Positions 27,001-42,000 are shown, counted from the stretch's first letter. The stretch is 64,000 nt of DNA from Rhabdornis inornatus (GCA_013397075.1 VWZS01010872.1:360644-424643); one strand, 5' to 3'. The notes: generated by a model from the letters alone, not told the origin. Program-made: numbers and translations.

Positions 27001-30000
27001 GTATCCCACTGTCAACATTTTAGATGTGGATACCTAAACCAAGCAGCATTTCCCTTTATCTGCTTCTGAAAGTTTTACTCGGAATCCAGCTGTGTATTTT
27101 AGGCGTCTGCCTTCTGGTGTGAGAATGTCCATAGAGAAACCAGATCCTTCCAGTTTCACTGCTGTACTGGTAGTGGCCACTTGGAACTGAGGCTGTTCAC
27201 GTAGGCTTGTTTTCCATACTCACTCCTACCTTCCCACGTGTGAGGAATATGCATATATATGTATATGTTCATGTGTTTGCTTTAGAAATCTGTTTCATTT
27301 TTCCAGTATTTCAGTATTTCTTTTAACTCATTCTTTTTCCCCCCCCTTTCTGTTCCTTTTTGATGTTAAACCATCTATTCTATTGCAGATGCTCTTCTCC
27401 ATGTCTTGATCTTGACAACAGCAGGTGAACTTCTGCATAATTTCTTTCTTTAATACATTGCACTTCTCACCCACCCTATTTATCCTCTCCTCTTACCTCA
27501 CTTCAGGATGCTTTAGTGTTTTGATAGTGCACGTTAGCCAAGAGAAAAAAATAAATCTAACCAACAGTAATAGTTGTGTATGGCACGACTTCTCTTATAC
27601 AGTAAGTGTCCACTTTCTCCCATCTGCTTGGGCATCTATAACAAAGCAATTCTGGACACTTCATAAGCCCACTGCAACAAGTCTTAACAAAGCTCCTTGT
27701 ACCATCCTAGCTTGTTTTAACCATTGATGTATTTAACCATATCTTTTCTTTGTTGGTGGCGTGGTTTAATATTAACATTTAAAGAAGTAGTCGCCCCCCC
27801 AGATAATTCAACACAAACCACTGTAATTATTATATTAGTAAGTGGGCCTTTTATCTCACTTCTCTGTATAAAGAATATTGCAGAGCCACTCTCTAAGTCA
27901 TGTTTTCCAAATTGTGCCACCATATTTAAACTAGTAGAATACAGCCCAGACTTAGTATTTCTTATTTTTCATGCCACACCTATTTTTTGTGTGATGGTCA
28001 ACCAATGCCTGAACCACTGGCACATTACATCCTGCACAGAACACCTGAAACTGAACCTTCCCAAAGGAGATTATCTTCCCTTGGCAAAATGAGTGTTAAT
28101 TGGCACAGTACCTGTCCACCTGCTTCAGCCTAACCCTAGAAAGGTGAAAACTGCCTTAAATATTAAGCTCTGCAAAATTATAAAGTGGCTAATTAAACCC
28201 CTAAACTACAAACCCATATGTTTAGGCCATGTCACTGAATTTCTCAGCAGCTGACTAATGCATTGAAGAGAATGTTGTCAGAAGTTAATATTGTAGCGGT
28301 TTCCTATGTTAGCGTCATGTTTTTTGTCCTCCTGGAATGTGAATTTTGCTTTGTTTCTGGATGGCATAGTTGCAGCCTGCTGGAAAGCACTCTGAGGTAG
28401 TTGAATGACTTTGCTGTTGACTTCAGTGGGAGCTGGATCAAGGCCTTTTTTCTGAGTTTCAGCCTCTCTCCGGTTTCTTTCTCCCGCTGAACACTTTCCG
28501 ATGGCTGAAGCACCCTGAGTTTGTTTCTGCTGCTTCACACTGCGACTAACACTGAATGCTGCTATCTCCTTGTTTCCCAGTTTCTTTTATAAATTGAGAT
28601 AATGTGTGCTGAGAAATTTTTGACTGTATACACCGGGTGTGCTCTGGTTGGAGCTTTGTTCCCTGCTATCTGCTGAGCGCATGTGTGCCTGCCCAGCTGC
28701 TCGGGAAGAGCAACTGTACCCGAGCCCAGCGTATGGAAGTGGTGGTGGAAACTTTGTCTAGTTTGATTCTGTGTGTTCCAAGAACTGTTGCCTGTCCTAG
28801 AAAGCCCCCTCAGCTGCTGGGTTTGCATGGCTCCCCTGATGACTCTGCAGAATGAGTGCCCCCACGCTTGCGGTCGCAGCTGAAACTGAAACACAACTGA
28901 AAATCTGTCTCTGCAAAGCTCTTGACACAACAGGGAATCCTCACAAAGCACAGCACAAGCAGCTTCCTTCATCCCCTCCAGCACTGACACATCCAGTTTC
29001 TGGTGTCTTTGTTCATCCTCCTGGTATCTTTCACATGAGGATAGGTACAGCATAAACCCAAGTTAATTCTAAATGAATAAAATTGCCATAGGCAATAACT
29101 CAGGCTTAGACCTGACAGGCAAATATTTCATGAAAATACACCCCAGCTTTTTACCCCTTCTATCCAATGCGTATATCTTGTTTGTGTTTTGATCAAGTAG
29201 AAGAACCCTGAGAGCTGTTTGCTCCACTTGCTGTAGAAGGAAACAACCTGAAGGATTTAGGGGCTTTTGTGTAGGTACTCAACCGCAAGGCCACTATAGC
29301 AAGTGTTATTTGATATATCTTTCGTGTGGCAAGCATGTAGTTCTTAATTGCTCTAAAAATGAAGAGAACAAAATGGCCTCTGTAATTAATTTATGAGTAA
29401 GATTGCTAAATTGAGAAAGAATGGACAATGCTTAAGCTGGCTGCTGTGTGTTTAACAGAAGCACCTACAGACTCCCCTGCAGTCTGTAACTGATTCCTAT
29501 AAGATAATTGCTTTTGTACTTTATTTTTTCTTTAGAAAAGTGATTCTGTATTCCACTTCATTCTCTTTAAAAGAGAGAAGGCAATGATTTCCCCAAACGT
29601 GATTTGTTTCACCAATTTGGCTATTATGTTCTGCCACCACCCTGCCAAAGTTCAGGAAATCTCAGTATTGATCCAATTTGCAAGACTGCCAGGGTCACAT
29701 GTTCTTGTCGTGCTTCATTTCTAACAAAACCTTTAAAACTGGAAATCAAACTTACTCAAAGGCTGTCTTAGTACTGAGAAAGATGCAGCTTTAACCTGCA
29801 ATCTGCTTTCATTTGAGTCATCACTTAATTGAATTTTATGTTAACGTTCCTTTAATCCCTTTTATTAACTGGGTTTTTCTTTCTTTTTTTCCCCCCCTCT
29901 TGAACTCTTCTCTGCCATTTGTGTTTCTCTTTAATGATCCCTCTTCCTTTCATCCTCTGTATGTAGGTAGGTGATAGTACTGTAGTAGTGCTCCATGTAG

Positions 30001-33000
30001 TTGGAACATGGAGTAAGATCTGAGTTTGCTGCTTGGCCTCAGGGAGTGTATGGGATGTTAGGATTATTCATGTGCTAGTGTTATGCACTGGTTCCTTTGG
30101 CCATGGGAATTTAGCATAATGAGGTATCACTTCCCATAGTGATGGCTTCATCTGCCATTTATCCCTGCTAGTGTTGTTTGTTGAGTACATTCTCTTCCTG
30201 TCTCAGTCTCGTCACTTAACAACACTTGGTAACGAGGTGGAAGAGGAAAAATAATGTGTGTGCGCGTGGGCAACAAAATAATTAGTTTGAATTTTACATT
30301 TACTCTATATTAGTCATACAAATTTTTCACTTTCCTAAATGCACACTTCAGAAAGCGTGTTTTATGTCATGCATTAGTTTTGTATGAATTATTTGTATGT
30401 TGATAGACATACTCCTTCAAATGGGAAAAGCTTTTCTGGTCCTGGAATGGCAATGGCCCCATCCAGATGCCCTGTAATGTAGTACACAGGCAGGATAAGA
30501 GGCTGCTGTGATTCAGAAAAGGCTTTCTTATGAACTATTGGCTTCACTCTCTTGTGTAGCCAAAATTATGTGAAATATGCTTATTTAAAAAGAAAAAAAG
30601 GATGAAAAGAAATCGGATTAAATAAGTGGATGAAAAAATGAATGTAGTAAAAAGGTGGGAGATAAGCAGAGTGGTATAGTGGAAAAGGGTGTATTTTTAC
30701 ACTCTGTGTCTGCAAACCCTGTGTTAGTGTTCTGTCCTTCCAGGATTATGCTACGGGTCTAAAGCTCAGAAATTTTCCCCTTCAGTTTCTTTCCTTTGCA
30801 CTATACTCATGCTAGTTCTCCAAAATCTCTTTCCCAGCAATTCCATAGTATTCTATAGCTGGGTTTGGGAACTGGCTCCTCCGTAGTTAATGTGATAATT
30901 GGCACTAATCTTTCTGTGCTGTCTCAATAACAACCTTAGATCTTCTTTATGACAGAAACAGCTGTTTTTACAGTAAATAATAATAATATCATAGTGGTTT
31001 TATCTTAGAACTCCTATCTTTGTGTCCACCTCCCAATGAGACTTAGCTCTGCCTATTTTTCCGCTCCTTGGAGCTGTGGTTAGTTCCAGTGAAGTGAGAT
31101 AGACTTTGTGATAGATTTACTGACCCACCAGGCACATTCAGTAAACTCAAACTGAAAGAAGGACTTGCAACCATCCTGAAAAAAGATCCCAGAAGGGTCA
31201 GAAGGGAGATGACTTGGTTTGGATCCTCACCTTTGGTGTGTCACTGTTCTAGCAGTGAGCAGCAGGTTTGGCATTGCTGAGGCAAGTAGGGAGATAAGCT
31301 AAGGAGAGCATGGGACAACAGGTGACCCGGCACTAATATTTTAGTGATGGACAGGTGTTAAAGCATACAGTCTTGAGTATTATGTCAATAATGAAAATAA
31401 CCGAATCCTAAATACTGTGTTTGTGACAGCTTACACAATGGGAAGTGTGAATGCTGCTTTAATTCAGTCAGAGCTCTGGGAGTTGTGGGGGAGTGTTTGT
31501 GTTACTCTTAGCAGCAGCTTTAAAATGAGAAACTCTTCTTCTAGCAGTGTCATTAACTGCCTCAAACACACCCATTGTACTGGAGACTTGGACACGTTCT
31601 CTGAAACATCACGCAGAACCGTTTTGATAACACTACTTCATGTACTTCAGGGACAATTGCAGCACAAGCCAAGAGCATTAGTGCAACAATTGAGCAGTTA
31701 GTGTCTCCTAAGCTCTTTTTTCATCTGTGCTCTAATATGTACAAAGGATGTATTTTGTGAAGGAAGCTCCCATTTTTCTCAACAAATCCCCAGACTATTG
31801 AAGCTGTAAAATGTTTTCATTTTCTTTTTTTCCCCCTTGTTAAAACCACAGAAACACCAACCTCTAAGGAATGAGCTAATGGTTGTACTACCCAGAGTTT
31901 TGCCCTAAGCAAAGCCTAGAGGTATCTGAATGGCAGTAGACTAGGAGCCTGCATGTGTGAGACAGACTGGCATCCGTGGTGCATGGTGTGCTTCCGACTG
32001 GCGCTTGTGGCTCCTTCCCATCGTCCATCTCTGACCTGCACGGTGTGTCGAGTGTTGTGTTTTTACAGCATGTGGAATTCTTGTAGCTGTGTGGACAATG
32101 AATGGATGCAATGTTTGTTGCACAGAACGGTCAACGGGGCAGTGGAAAAATCCCTGTGTTTGTTACTCCTGTTATAAGGGCTTTTCTCTATTGCAGGTCC
32201 TTCAATAGCATTTCTGCAACTCCCCATTGTGCTGGTTCTTTATTAGTGGCTAGAAGTAGGCCTGACACCGTTCTGTCTCATCTCCTCTTATTTTCACTTC
32301 TAGCAACCTGACATTATCGTCCCACATCAGGCATGATCCTGTAATCAAACAGTAAAAAAAAAAATTTGAAGTAGTTCTACACCTTTCCCAAGAATGTCCC
32401 CAATCTGTCAAAATCTATCTGTTGGTATACGTGGAACTACAAAAAATTCAGCCCTAGAGAAATTCCAAATGAAATTAAATTTTCCTCCCTTTTAAAGAAA
32501 AATGAATCAATAATTTACCTTATGCTAGAAGTAGGTAGATTGCTGCAGATGACTTTCTGCATCGCTAAGTTTTCCAGTGGGTTGTATTGCTGTGCAAGGT
32601 AACACAGAAAACCCAGAATCCATAAATAAACCATTTATATAGTGACTCTAGCTCTTCTAATCTGCCCAAACCCCCAAATTTGCCTTCAGACCGTAATGAC
32701 ATGATGGGGTTTTTTATATAAATAGGTGATAACCCCACTGATGGAGCATGAATTGTATTCATGCATCCCATAATGAAATTTGATTTTCCTTTTAATATCC
32801 AAACCCATTTTTCTAAGAAATTGTAGTTTATCAAATAACTAGAAAATTATATTGAGAATCTAAAAAAAAAAAAACTAAAAAATCTGAGCCATCCAATTAG
32901 AATTGGCTTTATATTTTTGAATAATAAATAATTTTTTTTCAATAAGATGTATTTGCTCATGAAGTATTTAAAGAGTGCCAACTTGCAGGCACAGAGTAGC

Positions 33001-36000
33001 TGCTTACAGGTACAGAGTAGCAATATTTGCACTTTTCAATGGGTACACGTGTTCACATTTTATTAGTGTCTGCTGGTATTTTACCAACAGCAGCCCTGTG
33101 ACATATGACTTTGTGTGCAGAACTATTGGGTAGTAGTTGCCAGTTTAATTAATAATGAACTCAGCATGATTTGGTGCTTCACATGGGAGAAAGGCTTTTT
33201 CTCATTGTACCTCTTGAGCAAGAGCTCTGTTTACATACGTCATTCGTACGTATGTGGAGCATAACTGAGCGAGTTGGTGCTGTGCTCTGGATCTCACTGT
33301 CTGCCCTGATTTTGCAGCTTCCTGGTGAGTTTCATGGTGGACGCTCGCGGCGGCGCCATGCGGGGCTGCCGGCACAACGGGCTGCGCATCATCATCCCCC
33401 CGCGCAAGTGCACGGCGCCGACGCGCGTGACGTGCCGCCTGGTGAAGCGCCACAGGCTGGCCACCATGCCGCCCATGGTGGAGGGAGAAGGGCTGGCCAG
33501 CCGCCTCATCGAAGTGGGACCCTCTGGGGCTCAGTTCCTTGGGTAAGGGGGGCCGTGTGGCCCGAAAGGAAACCTTCGGCCTCTTTTGTGTTTGCGTTGC
33601 ACTGAAACGGTTCCTTTGGACTGAGAAGGTTCTCTGTAGCGTGTGGTAACAAACAGAGCAGTCGTGTGAAATGCAGGGCAGCTGTCAGGGTATGATTCGC
33701 AAAGCTTTTACACCTTTTTGTTCAACATGGGTATTTCAAACATCAGCGCTGTGGTTAATGTGCCTCCTTGGGTATAATTGTTGTGATATTACAGTGGGCA
33801 AAGACTTTTGCAGCCAGAAGAGGCAGTTCATGCTATATTAAAAAAATTAATAGTACTGCGCTGATCTAACCCCAAATGTGAAGCCTGCTGCACAACACAG
33901 GGTACAGGAGCTTGTTTTAGAGTCTTGTGTTCTGATATTGGTAATGTGGGCTATCAAGGAAGAACAGCGCTGTTGATTTTTCTGGGGTTGAAATTGCAGA
34001 ATTAAACAGTAGGACACCACTGGATTTTTTTGGCCTTTTTTTTTCTTCCTATGCAGCAAAGCCCCTAGAAAGATCAGATTTATGTCTGCTGCTGAGCTCA
34101 TTTTAGCAATTTTCAGCTGAAAGCGGTGGTTGTCTGTACTTCCAGAAATTTGTTTTACCAACTATTCTCCCTATGGACTGTGACATCCAAAATTGGATGA
34201 TTGAAGGAACCCCTTCTAATGCAGTAAATAAATTCATTCAGAAACTGTAAAAAAAGTGGCTTGTAAGTACCACTAGTTTAAATCCATTTGGAAACAACTC
34301 AGTTGCTTTAAAATCCTGTTATAACAGGCAGTCATCAGAGCCACCATCGTTGTTAGTGCTACCACTTATTCTTTTCACATCTTGGTCATTTCTAAAAAGA
34401 AGGAGAAAGAAATCTAAAGAGCAGAAGAAATACTGTGCTGTCACATTCAGTCTTCCCATTATCTTTGTTACCCGCAAATAGATTTTAAGTATGTCTCCCA
34501 TTCTTTTTTAATGGTTTTTCTATCTGATGAGAGTGTCTCCCCTGCAAGACAGGCATATAGTGTAGTTTTTTCATCCTCACATCTTTGTGCCCTTCCTGGA
34601 AGTGTTTTCCAAGGTGTTGTGCTGGCAGTGAGATCAGAGAATTGCTGTACTGTTTGCAGGGGTGCATTCTAAGGTCCAGATCCTGCTCCCATTGAGTACA
34701 CAGCCAAAACCCCCGTAAGAAAGAAAAGATCCTAAATTAACAAAACTAATTTTCTGATTTGGGTCACCAAATTGTCGTGGCTAGGACGGAACCTTATTCA
34801 GTGTACAGCCTAATTCCACTCTGTGGACCAGACAGTGGCACTGGCGTTCTGGCACAAAAAATACATAAAGTTTATTTATGTTCTTTCTTTCACTGCTGCT
34901 TTGGATGTACTCAGTAAACTTCATCTGCCTACGGCTCCTCCCCCACTTAATGAGGGAGAAAGCTTGGTCAGCCGAATCCTTCAGCTGGGGCCTCCTGGGA
35001 CCAAATTCCTTGGGTAGGAGAGACTTGAAACAAATTGATGGATGCTGACCTCCCCATTCTTCTCCTCCTTCTGCAATATGATTTTTTTATGTCATTATGC
35101 CCATGATATTGTCCCTTTCTATCATTTGAAATTTTGTACACTTAACCCTTAGTGGACCATTTTTCAACCTTTGTGGTTTGTGGTTTTGTTTTGGTGGTAT
35201 GTTTGTATCTTTTTCTTCAAGTACTGTGGCCTTCATTTTTGTTTTGGCATGAAATCTTCCTAGTTATGTGCTTGATGTCTGTAGCAAAGCAACCTGGATT
35301 GGGACCACAGGAAAAAAAAAAGAATCTACTGTAAACTTTAAACTGTTTCTTTTGTATCAAGGACCTATCAATCAATAAGTTATATGTTGGATACCACCAG
35401 TGTGATAGAACACATGGCATTTACTACATACCTGGTAACCTGTGTGAGTCCTCTAATTAGAGTAGTATATCTACAAATATCTTTATTTCTAAGAGTATGT
35501 ATGTATATGTATGTCTCAATACAGATATATTATATGTACACATATGTGCTGAATATGTGTGTGTGTGTATATATATATATATGGGTGCATATGCTGGTGC
35601 AGATGTTGACTTGCAAGGCAACAAGGCAAATTCTTATCTCTTATACTGCAATAGTAACCCAGACAATCTCCTCAGACTTCTTGTGTCTCTCCCAGGGTGT
35701 AAATCAGGAATAAATTCATTGGAATATATAGAATTACAAAGTGAAATTGGCACCGGACACAATCTCCTCCAGATTGCAATGAAATTATTCTGATTTGCAC
35801 TAGTATAAGTAAGATCAGAATTTGTCCCACTATTCCTATTACAGTAGATTCTCTTTGAAAATGAAGTTGCACAGGTTTACCCAGACAGTAGTGACAACTA
35901 AAACGAGCATGAGTTTTTGATGGATTTGCACAAACAATCACCAAATTTCCAGATAAGCACTTTTATCTTACCAAATCTCATTCACACTGTGGAAAGAGGT

Positions 36001-39000
36001 GAATGCACTTTTTCATCTGTCCTTCAGCACTTACTGGGTCCCTGTAACAATCTAGTCCATGTTAGTAGCCTACTAGTTTAGGATTATGCCAAAGTATTCC
36101 AGCCATATAGGTAGAACTCCAGGTCACTTTGTAGCAGACTGAATAGAGTTGCTGTTAATCCTGTTTCTTCCTCTCTCCCGTGTGCCTTTAATGTGCTGTG
36201 TTGCTGTGCCAGGCCCGTGATTGTGGAGATTCCCCATTTTGCTGCCCTGCGTGGGAAGGAGAGAGAGCTGGTGATCCTGCGCAGTGAGAACGGGGACAGC
36301 TGGAAGGAGCACTTCTGTGAATATACCGAGGATGAGCTGAATGAAATCCTGAATGGGATGGATGAAGGTATCCAGAGGCACTTCGTTTCTTATCCTGCTC
36401 CGGTGTTCCTCCGGTACCCTGAGGATAGCAACTTTTACCATGGCGTTCTCTTCCTTTGCAAGGGCTGCTGAAGCAGTGGGACACAATGTCTCCCTTTGTG
36501 AAGACTCCAGACTTGTGTTTTCCCCTGTTCCTTCTCGTAGTGTTAAACAAAAAGCTTCCATAGCAAACATCTTTCCAAAACAAGGCAATTACCATACTGA
36601 TCCTTTCGGAGCAGCTCTGTATGTGGGAGGAAATGCCAGTCATGGGTATTCCTGCTTTCTGAGAGAACAGAAAGGCCTCGGGCTCTCTAGGAGCTGCAGA
36701 AGTTGTTATTAATTTGTTTTTGTTTTTTTTTTTTCGAAAAACCTCACAAATTCCAAAGTAAACAAGACAACTCACAGCATTAAAGCTGAACTCATATTTT
36801 GATAGTGTTTTGAAGTTTTGTTTTGTTGATGCTAGTTCAGGACATTGTAAATAGGTGAGGTAGAAGGGGCTGGAACCAATCCCTTTGCTTGTTTGGCTGC
36901 TGATCTTAGCGGTGTTGATGATGTGTTCTGTTTGCTGCTTTCAGTTCATAGCTCAATCTGTCTGTCTGTTCTTTCTTGACTGCTCTGGTTTGGCTGAACA
37001 CAGGGGTGTGTTTCCTTTTCCCCATATTTCTAGACAAAATACTTAGTGTAAGTTGCTCGAAACTGTGAAAATCTTGAGTGCATTTTTAAGGTGACTGTAC
37101 TGTTTTTCATACTGTTGTATGAAACTCTGCTCTTCTGACCATCCCCTCTTTGGCCCCCAGTACTTGACACTCCAGAGGAGCTTGAGAAGAAGCGGATCTG
37201 CCGCATCATCACCCGGGATTTCCCTCAGTACTTTGCAGTGGTGTCCCGGATCAAACAGGACAGCAACCTGATCGGGCCCGAGGGAGGGGTGCTGAGCAGC
37301 ACCGTGGTCCCACAGGTGCAGGCAGTCTTCCCAGAAGGCGCGCTCACCAAGAGAATTCGCGTTGGCCTCCAGGTACAGTGAAACATTCACAGAATTCTGG
37401 TTTTATTTTTGGTGGCAAATCACCTTTCGTGAATTGAGAACCAGCATACTCAGCTTGTCATGTTAAATGTTGTCTAAAATGCTTCTAGTAAAAGTAATGA
37501 AAGAAAAAAATCCATGCAAAATTCAAAGCAAGTTTGGGTTTTCCAGTTAGTTCAGAGTCTCGTCTATTAACTGTATAACTTTGGGAAGAAATTTTGGTGA
37601 TGATGTTGATATTAATGTAGGTCATGGATTTCCTAAATATTTCTTATGAAAGGCATCAGACAAGTACAGAGTGCTGCAATAATTAAACATGCTGCTATTA
37701 TTAAACATACAGATTTTCAGTGTGAATGAACCAGTGTAGCAATTCACTCCCCACAGAGAGGGAAGTCTTTCCTCTGTCTCCATCCTGTCCTTCTGCTGCA
37801 TGCATCCATTATTTACTTTATCCAGAAGATTGTGCTTGTTGAAATCTCCTGGGATTAGCTGAATAGCAGCAAAAAACAGCATAGAACAGTTTGTTTTTAG
37901 GGGAAAAAAGTGATCAGGTTATAATTTGCTACTGGTTAAGTGAATTTAAATTAATACTGTAAAAATCTGATGAGCAACAAGAAAGGGGGTAGGAGGAAGA
38001 GGCAGGCATGGGAAAGTTAAGAAAGTGAGGTCTCTCCTTCTCACTGGCAGTCAGTTCTTCTGTCTGCAGATTTTCATGGGAAATTGTGCCATTTGAAAAG
38101 TTAAGAGATTTGTGGGAAACATACAGACCCAATTCTTTACACATCATTGAACTATTTTCAAGTAACTACTCTGTTACTTCCTGTTGCTTTGGAAAGGCTC
38201 AACCTATGCACACTGAACTTACAAAGAAGATTTTGGGCAACAAGGCTACCTTCAGCCCCATAGTCACACTGGAGCCCAGGAGAAGGAAATTCCATAAGCC
38301 CATCACGATGACGATCCCCGTGCCCAAGGCCTCCAGTGATGGGCTCATGAACGGCTATGGAGGCGACACACCCACTCTAAGGTTACTATGCAGCATAACA
38401 GGTAAGATGCCAGTCCTGGAGCTCTCCGTGTGTCAGTCCCCAGGGGCTGGAAATGCTGAGCTGATTACACCCAGGGGAAGCTGGATGGAAACCTGACTGG
38501 GGCCAGAAGCTGTGAAAATAAGCTGCTTTCCAAACAATTCCTTTATACCAGAAGTAACATTTGTTGTTTGTACTAACAAGAGATGTGTAATGTAATCACA
38601 GACTTTGGGTTTGGTGGTTTTTCTAAATTTTCCTTACAGTTTGTTTCTTGAGAACCAACATACCTCTGCCTGGCAGAGTAAGTGTAGTACAAACTTAATG
38701 TTGCAGGATGCTTAGGAGGAAGATACTGGAGTTAAACGCTTGATTTGCCATGGCTCCTAAGTGATTGACATCTGCTTCAGTCTCCCTTAAGAGACAGAAA
38801 TGAGCTGCAAGCATTTAATTAAATTAATTTAATTCTGTGCTGCAGGGCTCATCACTAAAAAATCGTTTGGGCACTTGGTTTTTTCAGGGTAAGCCACTCC
38901 AGTCCTACTAGCATTAGTGGAATAATGTGGACCCAAGGAGAAATCATAATCATCTGGGATTGTTACTGGTTTCATGGCAATTAAAAGCTGTAAAGAATTT

Positions 39001-42000
39001 ATTAGAAGCAAAAATGGTTGAAGACTTGCTTAGTTTTGATTTTATTTTTAAACCTCTATCATTTCAGGAGGAACCACCCCTGCCCAATGGGAAGACATCA
39101 CTGGGACAACACCACTGACGTTTGTTAATGAATGTGTTTCCTTCACAACAAATGTGTCTGCCAGGTAGGTACACAAAACCAAACAGGACTTTTACAGGAA
39201 TGCTCTCACATACATGCCTTTGTTCCACAAATATTTCTGTTAAACTGTTTTAGTTTGGAGAGTAGAATGAACTGAGATATTGATTATTATGCAAGTTTCC
39301 ATGGAAACAGAAATCCCTTATTTGAATACATCACTACATATCTTGTAAGAGATATTACTTCCAGAATATCCAAAACTGAGAAGTCAGGCACAAAGGGCCT
39401 GTAGGTGTGCCAAACTGGGGTTTAGAAGCATCTCTTCCATATATCTGTTCTTGTGATCAGATTTAACTGCTCTCTTACTGAAAACAGATTTTTGTTTTAA
39501 AAAAAGAATTATATATATGAATGTGTGTATGTATTTCGGTTTGTGCCCATGATGCGTATCACAGAAATGCCCAAAAATCTCCTCCTCTGTAACAGGAGAT
39601 GCAATCCGTGACCTGGAAAGTATTCCATCTAGGCTGTGTACTCCAGCAAACAGTTTAAAAAGTCATGGATAGCTTGCCACGAAATTCAATGCAAACATTC
39701 GATGTCTGGGGCAGTTATTGCTGTTAATTAGGCTTGTTATTTATTGAAATAGTGCACTCAGTGTTCAAATGAGATCAGCTCTTGCATTCCAACCTCCAGT
39801 TTAACCTTACGTGAAATAAAGTACTATTTTTTATCCTTTCTCAGTTCAGAAAGGGCTGTTCTCCCGTTAAACTGGCTGCTTTGCTGATGCACGTTTCTGT
39901 TTGGTGTAGCTGAAGCTTCCTCTGTAACAGCAGTGGCCACAAGAGGGAGATCTTACAGTATGTTCAGCTCAGTGCTGCTGCCACAGAGGTCTGTGCAAAG
40001 GCACGAATTAAAGGCTAATTTAAGAACCACATATGGAAACAAGACGCAGCGTTTGACAGGTCCAAATCCCTAGAACTGTCAAGTCCTCAGCAGCAGGGCA
40101 CTACAGCTGATAGCCAGAATGAGGGGTGACACTTTATAGTCCTACAATCCATATTCGTAGTGGATCTTTCTTAATCCTGATGATGACGTGAAAATTGCTT
40201 ACTATAGTTAATGTTCTGTGATACAGGCAGGGTCCCATGTAGAGGTTTTAATGGGTTCTGCCACTTCTTTTTAGTCTAAATGAATGTTCAACTATCTACT
40301 TTGCCCCAAACATCATTTGAAATGCTGGTACAGTTAAAAAGAGGGATTTTCCATCTAATTTCTGACTCTTCACTATTCACAGTAATTTTCTGTGTCTAGT
40401 TAAGCATTAATGATGGATAACAATTTTACCATTCATAAAACTAATTTGGTCCAAAATGAGCTTGGGAAAGAGATATATTTGCCATGTGAATTACACTGCA
40501 GACTTGGAGGCACAGTGTTTGTTTTCCATTTCCTGAGCTGCAGCTTTTAAAAGACTTAATATCTGTTGGGGCTTTTTAGCCCCTGGTGTTTGACAGCAAA
40601 TCACTGAGGCATCTGGTGGTTTCTCAGAGGATGTGGCCTCTCCAGTTGGAGTCCAGCACAGCATAATTCTCCCACGCAGGAAAAGGAAGGGATCAGTGTG
40701 CAGGGCCTTTCTGTAGCACACATGCTTTCCCTCTTGCACATGTCAGCAGCCTGGTGTTTTGAGCAGAGTGTTTGTTAAGTGTTCTAAAGATGAGCACAGC
40801 ACAGAATTTGCTGTTATTCAGCTGCAGATGAGTAAGTGCAGAGCAGTAACACTCCAAATGTGTGCTTTGGGGTTATAATGCCATGTAATCCACCATGAGG
40901 AATAATATCCCTATAGATCAGAGCAGCTTTTGAGCTGCCTCCGACCTCTGCTGACTTTGGCCTTCATCTGCTGGCTGGGAAACTTGAGCTTTCCACCCAC
41001 ATAATGGATTTTATTGAAAAGAAAAGACATCAGCTCCACAGAGGAACTCAAGTGGTAGCTGGGAAAGAAGGCAGGACGGGTTACTCCTTGGAAAATGCTT
41101 GCTGGCTAAATTCACATAGGAATAATTTCTGATTTTGCATGCAGCTTTGCACAGTGGACAAAGTCATTTATGTTCACCTAAAGACCTTAGGTTTTGCTGT
41201 TGTATGTAAGGAATTGCTGCTGTTTTCTTTAAGTTGGGTGGGAGATGAAAACCACACTGACAATTCTTTTTCTACTCTTTTCTGACTTGTTATCTCCCAT
41301 TGCTGTGGTTACCAGCTAATGCTGCCAGGATGGGGAAACATGGAATTTCCTTTCTTAAATCCTTCTCTGCTGATGGCACAGCTCTTCATTTTCTTTTGCA
41401 GATTTTGGTTGATAGACTGTCGTCAGACACAAGAATCTGTTACTTTTGCTTCCCAAGTGTACAGAGAAATTATCTGTGTCCCCTACATGGCCAAATTTGT
41501 GGTGTTTGCCAAATCCCATGATCCCATTGAAGCACGGTTAAGATGTTTCTGCATGACAGATGACAAGGTGGATAAAACTCTAGAACAACAAGAAAACTTT
41601 GCTGAAGTTGCCAGAAGCAGGGACGTAGAGGTACTGTGCAAGTCTTTCTGTTTTCTCCATTTTCTAGCATCTGCTTTTAAACTAGTATTTTCTGCCTTCT
41701 ATCTGTCACAAGGACTGAAAAATAATCTGTCAACAAGTGCTGTCACGATGCAGTATCAGCAGCCACGATAAGATGGAAACTTGGCCTTTTGTCAGGTGTA
41801 AGGAAAAAGTAATGAGAAAATCCTATTCCCAGAGGGTAACTGAAAAACTCAGTCGACAGGGCTAAAGGGAGAGGGTTGGAGCCAAAAATGATGGCTAAAT
41901 CCCGACTTCCAGTAACCCCATAAATGCACATCACTAACCAGAAAGGCAGCTGACAGGGGTCACAGTTTGTCAGCACATTCACATACCAAGGAGTTAAAGC

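Noticed and set aside
29875..29990. Very strong pyrimidine tract ending TATGTAG as an acceptor
   Set aside because: Phase 2 reading gives a TAG immediately; no usable donor. The tracts at 30756 and 31851 fail the same way.
36124..36775. Minus-strand open frames of 154 and 195 codons
   Set aside because: They overlap the ZU5N exon on the other strand and contain no known domain.
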